Source of the DNA: Streptacidiphilus sp. 4-A2
GTDB taxonomy: Bacteria > Actinomycetota > Actinomycetes > Streptomycetales > Streptomycetaceae
Direction of reading: 5' to 3'
Length of the DNA stretch: 64,000 nucleotides
Assembly (NCBI GenBank): GCA_014284505.1
Contig: JAAFYY010000001.1
Coordinates: 4,960,001-5,024,000 of the forward strand
Part shown: piece after piece, positions 27,760-38,861 of the stretch
Layout of the letters: every line of letters starts with the position of its first letter
Numbering within the stretch: position 1 is the first letter of the stretch
Notes under the pieces: generated by a model
Databases searched by the model: none
What the model saw: only the letters and a program-made list of their open reading frames with translations
What the model was told of the DNA's origin: nothing
Position numbers and translations under genes: made by a program

Positions 27760-29233
27760 CAGTCCTCCCGCCGGCCGCCGGGCCGGTGTAGCCCTGCGGG
27801 AGGTGGACGGTCTGGTACTCCAGGAAGGCCGCGAAGCCCTCGGGGCCGAACTCGCGGCCGATGCCGGACTCCTTGAAGCCGCCGAAGGGCCCGTTGAAGT
27901 CCAGCCCGAAGGTGTTCACCGAGTAGGTGCCGGTGCGCACGCCGCGGGCGACCTCGATGCCGTGCTCGACGTCGCCGCACCAGACGCTGCCGGACAGGCC
28001 GAAGTCGGAGTCGTTGGCGATCCGCAGCGCGTCCGCCTCGTCCTCGTAGGGGATCAGGCAGACGACCGGGCCGAAGATCTCCTCACGGGCCACCCGCATC
28101 CGGTTGTCGACACCGCCGCAGGGTCGGCTCGACGTACCAGCCGGTGGGCAGGCCGCCGGGGGTGCCGCCGCCGGCCAGGACCTTGGCGCCCTCCTCCTGG
28201 CCGACCCGGATGTAGTCCAGGCTCCGCTGCTGCTGCCGGCGCGCGACCAGCGGGCCGACCTGGGTGGCGTCGGCCTGCGGGTCGCCGACGACCAGCGCGC
28301 CGACCGCGGCGGCCAGCCGCTCGGCGGTCTCCTGGTAGCGGCTGCGGGCGGCCAGGATCCGGGTCTGGGCCACGCACGCCTGGCCGTTGTTCATATAGGC
28401 GGAGCCGATCAGGCCGGGGACGGCGGCGTCCAGGTCGGCGTCGGGGAGCACGATCGCGGCGGACTTGCCGCCCAGCTCCAGGGTGACCCGGGTGAGGTTG
28501 CGCGCGGCGACCTCCATCACCCGCTTCCCGGCGGCGACCGAGCCGGTGAAGGAGATCTTGTCGACGCCGGGGTGGGCCACCAGGTACTCGCTGACCTCGC
28601 GGTCCGCCGGGAGGATGCTGAGCACGCCCTCCGGCAGCCCGGCGTCGCGGCAGATCTCGGCCAGTAGGTAGGAGTCGAGCGGGGTCTCCGGCGAGGGCTT
28701 GAGCACCACCGTGCAGCCGGTGGCCAGCGCCGGGGCCAGCTTGGCCGCCGCGATGAACTGCGGGACGTTCCACGGCACCACCGCGGCCACCACCCGACCG
28801 GGGCGCGGCGCACCACCAGCGGGTTGAGCAGCCCGGCCCGGCGCTCCTCGAAGGCCAGGCCGCGGGCGGTGGTGACGGCGGAGTCCCAGATCATCATCGG
28901 ACCGTAGGCCTGGGCCAGCAGGCCCCAGGAGTAGGGCGAGCCGTTCTCGGAGCTGATGCAGCGGGCGATCTCCTCGGCCCGGGCGGCTATGCCGTCCTTG
29001 ATCCGGGCGCAGACGGCCAGCCGCTCCTCCAGCGGCATCCTGGGCCAGGGCCCGGTGTCGAAGGCCCGGCGGGCGACCGCGACCGCGCGGTCGACATCGG
29101 CCCGAGTGGCATGCGGCACCCGGCCGATGACCTGCTCGGTGTGCGGCGAGACCACCTCGATCACCTCGGCGCCCGCCGGCGCGACCAGCTCGCCGCCGAT
29201 GACCAGCTCGCTGTACTCGACTACCTCGGCCAT
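27759..29233 (-). CDS. NAD-dependent aldehyde dehydrogenase
   Basis: Oxidises an aldehyde to the acid, fitting a step after P450 and alcohol dehydrogenase. Motifs: VPWNVPQ near residue 155, KPSPETPL, FTGSVAAGKRV near 230, catalytic Glu in LELGGKS near 255, catalytic Cys in NNGQACVAQTR near 290, EEIFGPVV near 385 and FGGFKESGIGREFG near 440. About 490 residues. Frame breaks near 28795, 28110 and 27790. ATG 29233 gives MAEVVEYSELVIGGE. One operator of each class lies directly upstream. Confidence 0.89.
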
Positions 29234-29248
29234 GCCCGGGCTCCCTAC

Positions 29249-29261
29249 TGACGGTCCGTCA
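29249..29261. promoter_or_regulatory. class B operator upstream of aldehyde dehydrogenase
   Basis: TGACGGTCCGTCA, a 13-base palindrome with perfect five-base arms, 16 bases before the ATG. Confidence 0.72.
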
Positions 29262-29274
29262 TCTTCATCCCGCA

Positions 29275-29294
29275 TAGAACTGATACCAGTTCTA
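29275..29294. promoter_or_regulatory. extended KstR-like operator upstream of aldehyde dehydrogenase
   Basis: TAGAACTGATACCAGTTCTA has perfect eight-base arms around ATAC, so its AAC/GTT half-sites are 8 bases apart rather than 2. The right 14 bases (TGATACCAGTTCTA) also fit the normal KstR pattern with one mismatch. The same architecture recurs at 35237. Confidence 0.7.
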
Positions 29295-29345
29295 CTTATC
29301 GGGCAACGGCCGTGCAGTAGGCTCCAGCGACAGTTGCACCCTCAA

Positions 29346-29359
29346 CAGAACCTGTTCTC
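29346..29359. promoter_or_regulatory. KstR-type operator upstream of MBL hydrolase
   Basis: CAGAACCTGTTCTC has the full AGAAC-nn-GTTCT core; only the outermost T and A differ. It ends 30 bases before the hydrolase ATG. Confidence 0.65.
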
Positions 29360-29389
29360 GTAATTGGAGCGAAGGCGGAGGACGGCAGC

Positions 29390-30513
29390 ATGCCCAGCGA
29401 GGAGCCCGGCCCCGATCAGCTCGCCTGGCGCAGCCGCACCCTGCCCCCGGTCGAGGACCTCGGCGGCGGGGTGTGGAGCATCCCGGTGCCGATCCCGGAC
29501 AACCCGCTGGGCTACACGCTGGTGTACGCGCTGGAGACCGCCCGCGGCCCGGTACTGGTGGACACCGGCTGGGACGACCCCGCCGGGCGCACCGCCCTCG
29601 CCGACGGGCTCGGCCGCGCCGGGTTCGCCCTGGCCGAGGTGCACGGCATCCTGGTCACCCACCACCACCCGGACCACCACGGCCTGTCCGGGCATGTCCG
29701 CGAGGAGTCCGGCGCCTGGATCGCCATGCACGGGGTCGAGGCCGCCGTGGTCCGGGCTATCGCCGGCCTGCCCGCCTCGCGCTGGGCGGGCCGGATGGCC
29801 CGGTCCATGCGCGACGCGGGCGCGCCGGAGGAGCACCTGGCCGCACTGCGCAGCCTGGGCGCCGGATCCGGCGGACGCGACGGAGCCGGTGGCGTCACCG
29901 AAAGCGGCGGCGGCACCGAAAACGGCGGACGCGGCGGCGTCCGGCTGGCCGACGCTCTCCCCGACCGGGAGCTGGTGCACGGCGAATCGGCCGGGGTCCC
30001 CGGCCGCGCGGTGCGCGTGCTGTGGACCCCGGGGCACACCCCCGGGCATGTCTGCCTCTATCTCGACGAGCCGGGACACCCCGGCCGGCTGCTCTCCGGT
30101 GACCACCTCCTGCCCACGATCAGTCCAGCGGTCAGCCTCTACCCGGAGAACCCGGGCGACGAGCCGACCGACCCGCTCGGCGACTATCTCGACTCCCTGG
30201 AGCGGATCGCCGCCCTCGCGCCGCAGGAGATCCTCCCGGCGCACCAGTACCGCTTCACGGACGCGCCCGCCCGCGTCCGTGCGCTGCTCGACCACCACGC
30301 GGACCGGCTGGCCGAGCTGCACAGCCAACTCAAGCACTGACACTCTGGCAGGCCGCGCAGGGCATGCACTGGAACCGGCCCTGGAGCGAGCTCGGCTCCC
30401 TGGCCCGGCATCTGGCACTCTCCGAGGCCGCCGCCCACCTGCGCCGACTGGTCAAGACCGGCCTGGCCGAGGAGGTCCCCGGGACCGACCCGGCGCTGCA
30501 CCGGGGGCTGTGA
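29390..30513 (+). CDS. MBL-fold metallo-hydrolase with C-terminal helical domain
   Basis: Metallo-beta-lactamase fold: THHHPDHHG near residue 88 supplies metal ligands, TPGHTPGHVCLY near 215, SGDHLLPTISP near 240 and PAHQYRF near 285. A helical tail LWQAAQGMHWNRPWSELGSLARHLALSEAAAHL follows; it lies one frame down because a base is missing near 30337 (CAC-TGA should read CACCTGA). With that the protein is about 374 residues. Expected to be a thioesterase- or lactonase-like hydrolase; the KstR-type box upstream links it to the catabolic regulon. Confidence 0.88.
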
Positions 30514-30629
30514 GCGCCGTCCGCGGGCCCAGGCCCGGTGCGGCCGCGGGCCTGACCCCGGTGCGGCGCCGGGTCGGCCCCGGTGCGGCCGCGGGCCTGA
30601 CCTAGGAGGCCGGGGAATCCGCGGCTACA

Positions 30630-30701
30630 GTGTCCCGACAACTTGATCGCGTCCTGGCAGGGGAACCGGTGCGAGCGGCCCCTGTCGAGGCCAAGGGACA
30701 C
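30630..30701 (+). promoter_or_regulatory. structured 5' leader, possibly a cobalamin-riboswitch-like element
   Basis: GTGTCCC (30630-30636) pairs with GGGACAC (30695-30701), enclosing a hairpin CAGGGG/CCCCTG (30658-30663 with 30679-30684) whose loop has GGGGAACCGGTGCGAG. The GGGAA..CCGGTG..A order resembles the B12-box core, but the usual CCGCCACTGT part is missing. It is 30 bases before the ATG of a secreted toroid gene, a type that in streptomycetes I recall near cobalamin uptake genes. Structure is seen; ligand is inferred. Confidence 0.38.
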
Positions 30702-30730
30702 CCACCGCTCACCGAAAGGCACCGCCTGCC

Positions 30731-32043
30731 ATGCCCACCGTCGCGCGCCTGAGCGCCGCCGCCCTGACCGCCGCCGTGCTCACCACCACGGCCGCGCCCG
30801 CGTTCGCGGCGTCGACCCCGCCCGAGCATGAGCACCACCGCCGGCGCGGGCACCGCCGCCGCCACCCTGAACACCGCCACGAGCCCCGCACCACTGCCCG
30901 CCGGGCTGTACGGCCGTACCGACCCACCTACGACGGAGTGTTCCGCCAGGGGCTGAGCCTGATCGCGCTGCATGCGAGGGCGTCGTCCCGGCTGCCGCCG
31001 CGGTCTCCTGGCTGACCGGCCAGCAGTGCGCCGACGGCGGCTGGGAGGCCTACCGGGCCGATCCGGCCAAGCCCTGCACGCCCTCCAGGAGAACACCAAC
31101 AGCACCTCGATGGCGGTGCAGGCACTGGTCGCCCTCGGCGGCCACGCCCCCGTCAGCCGGGCCGTGGCCTGGTACCGGCAGGTCCAGAACCAGGACGGCA
31201 GCTGGTCCTACACCCCCGGCACGGCCGGCGACGCGGGCTCCACCGGGCTGGCCCTCTCCGCCCTGGAAGCCGCCGGGACCGCTCCGGCCACCGTGGTCAA
31301 GAACGGCCGCAGCGCCGTCCAGGGCCTGGACTCGTTCCAGCTGGGCTGCTCCGCGCCCGCCGCCCAGCAGGGCGGATTCGCGTACCAGCCGGGCAAGGAC
31401 GGCAAGCAGACCGCCAACGACGCCCGCAGCGCCCAGGCCCGCGCTGGCCGCCGCCGGCGGCTTCCTGCCGGTCGCCGCGCCGGCCGGGTCCGCACCGGCG
31501 AACCCGTCGGCGAACCCGTCGGCGAATGCGCGGACGCCAAGGCCTCGGCCGCGCGGTATCTGGCCGAGCGGCTGAGCTCGGGCGGCTCGCACATCACCGC
31601 CGCCCTGTCCGGGGCGGCGCCGCCGCCCCGGACTACTCCAGCACCGCCTGGGCCCGCGCTCTCGCTCGCCGACAGCGGCTGGTCCGCCGCGGCCACCGGC
31701 GCGGTGCAGTGGCTGCGGGAGAACGGCGAGCCGTGGATCCAGGGACAGACCGGCGTGCCGCTCTCCTCGGCACTGGCGCTGCTGATCCTGGACGCCCGGG
31801 CCACCGGGCTGAACCCGCACGCGTTCGGCACCACCGACCTGGTGCAGCAGCTGATCGCGACCGGCCCGGCCCCGGCCTCGGTGCCCGCACCCGCCACCAG
31901 CAGCCCGACGGCTGCCGCGCCGCGGCCGCGGCAGCCGGCAACAAGGGCTCTCGCCGTGGTGGATCTTCGGCGTGGTACTGGTCGCCGCCATCGGCGTCGG
32001 ATTTCTCGTCAGCTACAACCGGGCCAAAGGCAAACGTTCATGA
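30731..32043 (+). CDS. secreted, membrane-anchored alpha/alpha-toroid protein
   Basis: Signal peptide AALTAAVLTTTAAPAFA, a Thr/Ala/Pro linker, then toroid repeats: YDGVFRQGLSLIALHA, GQQCADGGWEAY, NTNSTSMAVQALVALGG, NQDGSWSYTPGTAGD and STGLALSALEAAG. The C-terminus has an Ala/Thr/Pro stretch, a helix WIFGVVLVAAIGVGFLVSY and KGKRS. The fold is shared by squalene cyclases and transcobalamin/intrinsic factor; no cyclase motif is visible, so a ligand-binding surface role is plausible. At least six one-base breaks (near 30830, 30975, 31070, 31430, 31610 and 31915). Its stop overlaps the next ATG. Confidence 0.72.
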
Positions 32044-32391
32044 TGATTCGTCATATTTCAGTACGTCAATTCCTGTGCGCAGCACTGGTGGTGACCTCAC
32101 TGCTGCTGACGGTGGCTCCCGCGTCCGCTGAAGGCCACGGCTACGACCACGGCACGCCCTGCGCCGTCTCCGCTTATCAGCAGGGCAGTTGCGGAGCAGT
32201 CGTGGTGCGCGCGGGACTCGACCGCGCCGGCCGTGGCCACCACCTCCGGCAGCCCGGCGTCCCCCTCCGCCGGCCCGGGGAACCACCAGCCGTCCAAGAG
32301 CCAGAAGACCGGCGGCTGGATCATCGGCGCGGTGCTGATCGCGGCGCTCGCCGGAGCCTCGTATCTGCGGAACCTGCGACGGCGGCGCTGA
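32040..32391 (+). CDS. small secreted protein with C-terminal membrane anchor
   Basis: Signal peptide LCAALVVTSLLLTVAPASA, a short ectodomain with GHGYDHGTPCAVSAYQQGSC (two Cys), a Thr/Ser/Pro-rich linker, then helix GWIIGAVLIAALAGASYL and a basic end RNLRRRR. About 116 residues after repairing one break near 32215. ATG 32040 overlaps the toroid gene stop (ATGA), and both share the same anchor architecture, so they probably work as a pair at the cell surface. The start of the gene is unusually AT-rich for this window. Confidence 0.6.
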
Positions 32392-32513
32392 CCCCGGCCC
32401 GCTCCCCGCGCCCCCGGCGGCGGGCCGCGCCGGGGGCGGGCACCGCACGGAAACCACAGGTCCGCGACCGCTCCGGTTGATCATCGCAAACCCGCCTCCG
32501 TACGATGAGCCGC

Positions 32514-33315
32514 ATGGCAATCGCGGCAGTGAACGGTGTGACCATCGGCTACGACGACCAGGGAGACCCGGACGGGGTGCCGCTGGTACTGGTCCACGGG
32601 CACCCTTCAACCGGACCATGTGGGCGCCGCAGGCCGCCCGGTTCGCCGCCGAGGGCTACCGGGTGATCACCGCCGACCTGCGCGGCTACGGCGAGAGCCA
32701 GGTGGTCCCCGGGATCACCCCGCTGGAGACCTTCGCCCGTGACACCGCCGCACTGCTGGACCACCTCCAGGTGCCCCGGGCGGTGATCGGCGGCCTGTCC
32801 ATGGGCGGCCAGATCGTGATGGAGTTCTACCGCTTGTTCCCCGAGCGGGCGCTGGCCCTCGTGCTGGCCGACACCTTCCCGCGCGCGGAGGACGCCGGGG
32901 CCGGGCGGTCCGCAACGCCATGGCCGACCGGCTGCTGCGCGAGGGCCTGGCCGGCTACGCGGACGAGGTGATCAACAAGATGGTCGCCCCTACAACGTCA
33001 CCAGCCGGCCCGGGGTCGCCGCGCATGTGCTGCGGATGATGCGCGGTACCGAGCCCGAGGCGCGGCCGCCGCGCTGCGCGGCCGGGCCGAGCGCCCGACT
33101 ACTGCGGGCTGCTGACCGAGGTCGCGGTGCCGGCGCTGGTGGTGGTCGGCGCGGACGACGAGTACACCCCGGTCAGCGACGCCGAGGACATGCACGACCG
33201 GCTCCCCGACTCCACCCTGGTGGTGATCGACGGCGCGGCCCATATGCCCAATCTGGAGCGCCCCGCCGAGTTCGACGCCGCGCTGGCCGCCTTCCTGGAG
33301 CGGCTGGCGGTATGA
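32514..33315 (+). CDS. alpha/beta-fold hydrolase
   Basis: Typical hydrolase fold protein: LVLVHGHPFNRTMW with the HG oxyanion motif near residue 27, nucleophile Ser in GGLSMGGQIV near 97, Asp in VVGADDEYTPV near 210 and His in GAAHMPNLERP near 240. About 268 residues. Single-base breaks near 32600, 32900, 32990 and 33080. ATG 32514 (MAIAAVNGVTIGYDD) or ATG 32505 in the same frame. Substrate unknown. The next gene overlaps its stop by ATGA. Confidence 0.88.
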
Positions 33316-33978
33316 GCGCCGGTACAGCCGCGGCCACCGCGCCGCCGGACCGCCCGCATCCGCTGCTGCGTTTGCTGCTGGAGGCGGCCGACGGCCGGTT
33401 CCCGCCGGTGGACGGCCAGGTGACGGTGCTGCCCGGGCTGGGCCGGGGGCTGTCCTGCTCGGTCGCCTTCACCGGGCACGCCGTGGTCGCCACGCCGCTG
33501 CCCGAGGCCGAGGTCCGGGCCCAGGGCCCGAACGGCTTCGGCGGCTCGCTGACCCCGACTTCCTGCGCTGGCTGGCCGGACCGGAGGCCGTGGTCGGCGA
33601 GACCGATGTCATGCTGGCGGCCCGGGGAACCGGCGGCACAACCGCTTTGACGATCCGTCAGGATGTGGCGGACCACCCCGGGTGCGCTACGCCCGCGCCG
33701 TGCGCACCCGGGTCGGGGTGTACGGCGACGAGCGCGGCTTTGTCACCCTGGCCGACGGCCTGGCCGGGCGCCGGGAGTTGAGCATCGAGCTGGAGCGGCC
33801 CGGCGCCGGGCAGGGCCGCTCACTGCTGCTGGACTCGCTGGCGCTGGTGCCCGCCGGGCAGCCGGTGTTCGCGGCCGTCTCGCCGGGCAACGCCCGCTCC
33901 CTGCGGGCCTTTCTGGCAGCCGGGTTCACCCCGCTGGGCAGTGAGACACTGATCCGCCCGGCCGCACCGCAGAGCTGA
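33312..33978 (+). CDS. GNAT-like N-acetyltransferase
   Basis: The N-terminal half (LLRLLLEAADGRFPPVDGQ, HAVVATPLPEAEV) is poorly conserved; the C-terminal half has the GNAT order RVGVYGDERGFVTLADGLAGRRELSIEL, GQGRSLLLDSLALVPAG and GNARSLRAFLAAGFTPLGSE, the last being the common acetyl-CoA/NARSLR motif. About 224 residues with two one-base breaks near 33560 and 33680. ATG 33312 overlaps the hydrolase TGA, so both are co-translated. Substrate unknown. Confidence 0.76.
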
Positions 33979-34036
33979 CCGGAGCGGCAACCCGGAGCCG
34001 CCGTCATAGCCGTCAGAGCCGCCGCCAGAGCCGCCG

Positions 34037-35205
<1,169 letters not shown>

Positions 35206-35236
35206 GACTCGTCCTCCGGGCGCCCAGTGAACTCAA

Positions 35237-35256
35237 GAGAACTGATACACGTTCTA
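35237..35256. promoter_or_regulatory. extended KstR-like operator upstream of fadA5
   Basis: GAGAACTGATACACGTTCTA, same architecture as 29275: half-sites AGAAC and GTTCT separated by 8 bases and sharing the core ACTGATAC. The right 14 bases fit the standard pattern with one mismatch. Confidence 0.68.
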
Positions 35257-35313
35257 CTTCTACCCGTCTTTCTATTCTCTGTGCGCGTACCCGCGCAAGG
35301 CTCTTGCACCGAC

Positions 35314-35327
35314 TAGAACGCGTTACT
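35314..35327. promoter_or_regulatory. KstR-type operator between fadA5 and cyp125
   Basis: TAGAACGCGTTACT: the fixed AACnnGTT core and left T match, the right outer base does not. It is central in the divergent spacer. Confidence 0.6.
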
Positions 35328-35344
35328 ACTGTCGAACAACCGCC

Positions 35345-35357
35345 TGACGATGCGTCA
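35345..35357. promoter_or_regulatory. class B operator upstream of cyp125
   Basis: TGACGATGCGTCA, a palindrome with perfect five-base arms, 31 bases before the P450 ATG. Confidence 0.72.
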
Positions 35358-35387
35358 GTCGACACGGAGGTTGCCCCGGAGGCCCCG

Positions 35388-36615
35388 ATGACCTGCCCCG
35401 CGCTGCCCGAAGGCTTCGATTTCACCGACCCGGACCTCAACCAGAGCGGGTGCCGCTGCCCGAGTTCGCGGCGCTGCGCCGGACCCAGCCGGTGTGCTGG
35501 ATCCCCCAGCAGCCGGGCACCACCGGCTTCGACGACGGCGGCTACTGGGCGGTGACCCGGCACTCCGACGTCAAGGAGGTGTCGGTGCACCCGGAGACCT
35601 TCTCCTCCGCCGCCAACACCGCGATCATCCGCTTCCACCCCGACATCGACCGCGACGGCATCGACGGGCAGGGGTGATGATGCTCAACATGGACCCGCCC
35701 GAGCACACCCGGCTGCGGCAGATCGTCCAGCGCGGGTTCACCCCCCGCGCCGTCAACGCGCTGCGGCAGGCCCTGCGCGACCGCGCCGGGCAGATCGTCG
35801 CCGAGGCCCGCGACCGGGGCAGCGGCGACTTCGTCCGCGACATCGCCTGCGAACTGCCGCTCCAGGCCATCGCCGAGCTGATCGGGGTACCACAGCAGGA
35901 CCGCGCCCGGATCTTCGCCTGGACCAACAAGATGGTCTCCTACGACGACCCCGAGCTGTCGGTCACCCCGCAGGACGGCACCGCCGCGGCGATCGAGCTG
36001 ATGATGTACGCCATGGAGATCGCCGAGGAGCGCAAGCGCTGTCCGGCCCATGACATCGTCACCCAACTGGTCGGTGCCGAAGGGCAGGGCAACCTCAACT
36101 CCGACGAGTTCGGCTTCTTCGTGCTGCTGCTGGCCGTCGCCGGCAACGAGACCACCCGCAACGCCACCAGCCACGGCATCCACGCGCTGCTCACCCACCC
36201 CGGGCAGTGGGAGCTCTACCAGGAACGCCGCCCGCAGACCGCCGCCGACGAGATAGTCCGCTGGGCGACCCCGGTGATGTCCTTCCAGCGCACCGCCACC
36301 CGGGACGTGGAACTGGGCGGGGCGAAGATCGGCGCGGGCCAGCGCGTCGGCATCTTCTACAGCTCCGCCAACAACGACCCCTCGGTCTTCGACCGGCCCG
36401 AGGAGTTCGACATCCTCCGCGACCCCACCCCCTGGGCTTCGGGGGCGGCGGACCGCACTTCTGCCTCGGCGCCAACCTGGCCCGGCTGGAGCTGGACCTG
36501 GTCTTCAAACGCCATCGCCGACACCGTCCCCGGCATCCGGCTGACCGGAGAACCCCGGCGGCTGCGGTCCGCCTGGCTGAACGGGATCAAGGAGCTGCCG
36601 GTCCAGTACGCCTGA
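35388..36615 (+). CDS. cyp125: cytochrome P450, CYP125-like (steroid C26/27 monooxygenase)
   Basis: Oxidises the terminal side-chain carbon of sterols in mycobacteria. Segments shared with CYP125: LPEGFDFTDPD, MLNMDPPEHTRLRQIVQRGFTPRAV, SGDFVRDIACELPLQAIAELIGVP, the I-helix LAVAGNETTRN, DEIVRWATPVMSFQRTA, haem loop GFGGGGPHFCLG, and RLRSAWLNGIKELPV. About 408 residues. Breaks near 35450, 35675 and 36437 are one-base losses; near 36505 there is one extra A. ATG 35388 follows GGAGG. The 27527 ferredoxin is the likely redox partner. Confidence 0.92.
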
Positions 36616-36757
36616 AGCACGCACCTGCGCAGCACGCACCCCGCCGCAGCCGAGGGAGCCCCCGCCCGCCCGCTCGCCCGTTCGGACGCTCCGAGCGGCA
36701 GCGGGCACCCTCCGCTGAGACCCTGAGGGCCAGTCCACCAGGCACCCGGAGGGGTCG

Positions 36758-38752
36758 ATGGCGCAGCAGCAGGCGACAGAGACAGCAGACAGGGCACCGA
36801 TCGAGGAGGGACACGCCAAGGTCACCCTGGTCTTCGTCGGGGTCATGCTGGGGATGTTCCTCGCCGCGCTCGACCAGACCATCGTCTCCACCGCGCTGCC
36901 GACCATCGTCGGTGACCTGGGCGGCGCCAACCACCTCTCCTGGGTGGTCACCGCCTACCTGCTGGCAGCCACCGCGACCACCGCTGTGGGGAAAGCTCGG
37001 CGACCTCTTCGGCCGCAAGTACGTCTTCGTGATCTGCATCCTGATCTTCCTGCTGGGCTCGGCACTCTGCGGCATCTCCCAGAACATGACCCAGCTGATC
37101 CTTCCGGGCGCTCCAGGGCCTGGGCGGCGGCGGGCTGATGGTGCTGGCCATGGCGGTGATCGCCGACGTCGTGCCGCCGCGCGACCGGGGCCGGTACCAG
37201 GGCGTGATCGGCGCGGTCTTCGGCGTCTCCTCGGTGGTCGGGCTGCTCGGCGGCTTCCTGGTGGACAACATCAGACTGGGTGGTTCTATGTCAACCTGCC
37301 GGTCGGCGCGGTCGCGCTGGTGGTGATCCTGACCGCGCTCCAGGCCAAACCCGGAGACCCGGCCCAAGATCGACTACCTGGGCACCTTCCTGCTGGCCGC
37401 CGCCTCCACCTGCCTGGTGCTGATCGCCAGCTCGGCGGCACCACCTGGGGCTGGAACTCGGCCGAGATCTGGGGCTGCGGCATCGGCGCGGTCATCCTGA
37501 TCGGTGTTCATCATGGTGGAGAAGCGGGCCGAGGAGCCGGTGCTGCCGCTGCGGCTGTTCCGCAATCAGGTCTTCAGCATCTGCTCCGCCATGGGCTTCG
37601 TGGTCGGCCTGTGCATGTTCGGCGCGCTCTCCTACATCCCGCAGGTTCAACGGCAACTCGCCGACCACCTCCGGGCTGCGGCTGCTGCCGCTGATGGCGG
37701 TGCTGGTCACCTCGATCGGCACCGGCCAGCTGATCAGCCGGACCGGCAAGTACAAGATCTACCCGATCGCCGGGACCGCCCTGATCGCGGTCTCGCTGGT
37801 GCTGCTGGCCCAGGTGGACGAGAAGACCAGCTCGACCGTGATGGGTCTGGACATGCTGGTGCTGGGCCTGGGGCTGGGCCTGGTGATGCAGGTGCTGATC
37901 ATCGCGGTGCAGAACTCCTCCGACTTCGCCGACCTGGGCACCGCCACCGCCGGGGTCACCTACTTCCGCTCCATCGGCGGTGCCTTCGGCGCGTCCATCT
38001 TCGGCACCGTGCTCAACAACCGGCTGAGCTCCAAGATCAGCGCCGCCCAGGCCGACGGGACGCTGTCGCCCCGGTTCCCGGTGAAGGCGGTGCTGGCGGA
38101 CCCGACGCTGGTGCAGAAGGCCCCGGCCGCCGACCGGCCGCTGATCGAGCCCTTCCTGCACCTGTACGCCGTCTCGCTGCAGACCGTCTACCTGGTGGCG
38201 GCCGCGATCGCGGTGATCGCCTTCGTGCTGTCGCTGTTCCTGCGCGAGGTGCCGCTGCGTACCTCCAACCGGCAGGCGGAGCCGGGCGAGGCGGCCGGTC
38301 TGCCGACCTTCCGCAGCTCGGCCGACGAGATCGAACGCATGGTCACCAAGCTCTCCAGCCGGGAGAACATCTGGGAGCGCTACGGCCGGTGCATCGACAA
38401 GGCCAATGTGGACATCAGCGTCCCGCAGGCGTACGGGCTGTTCCGGCTGCACCACGCCGGGCCCGTCTCCGAGGACGAGATCTGCCGCCGCAACAAGATC
38501 AAGATCGACGAGCTCCGCCCCAAACTGGACGCGATGATCGCCAGCGGCCGGGTCCAGCGCGACGCGGACGGCCTGATCACCGTCACCCCGGCCGGGGAGG
38601 AAGTGGTCCGCCAGCTCTCCGAGGCCCGGCTCGCCCTGCTCAACGACAAACTTGAGGGCTGGTCACCCGAGCAGCACGCCGATCTGCTGCAAATGCTGCG
38701 GGAGCTGGCCGACAATTCGATGGACGCGCCGGGGCGGGTCATGTCGCCCTGA
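36758..38752 (+). CDS. MFS drug-efflux transporter (DHA2, 14 TM) fused to a winged-helix domain
   Basis: Proton-driven exporter of the EmrB/QacA group. Motif D1 LDQTIVSTALPTIVGDLGG near residue 45, motif A GKLGDLFGRKYVF near 85, motif C region GVIGAVFGVSSVVGLLGGFLVDN near 155, then about eight more helices to IAVIAFVLSLFLREVPL. The final 120 residues are soluble and MarR-like: SVPQAYGLFRLHHAGPVSED, LRPKLDAMIASGRVQRDADG, ITVTPAGEEVVRQLSEAR. About 670 residues. Seven one-base breaks between 36990 and 37680 scramble the middle; the C-terminal half is intact. Confidence 0.9.
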
Positions 38753-38861
38753 GCCGCTTCCCGGCGCCGCCGGGTTCAAACCTCTCACTGGACCCCCCTG
38801 CACGAGCGGACCGTCTTCCTGCATAATCGTCCACCGTTCGAACAATGTGGGGGCGACAAAG

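Noticed and set aside
30972..32480. Single long plus-strand frame covering the toroid and small surface protein
   Set aside because: Only pieces of it carry toroid repeats and the second signal peptide; the rest is out-of-frame Arg/Pro-rich sequence created by one-base losses.
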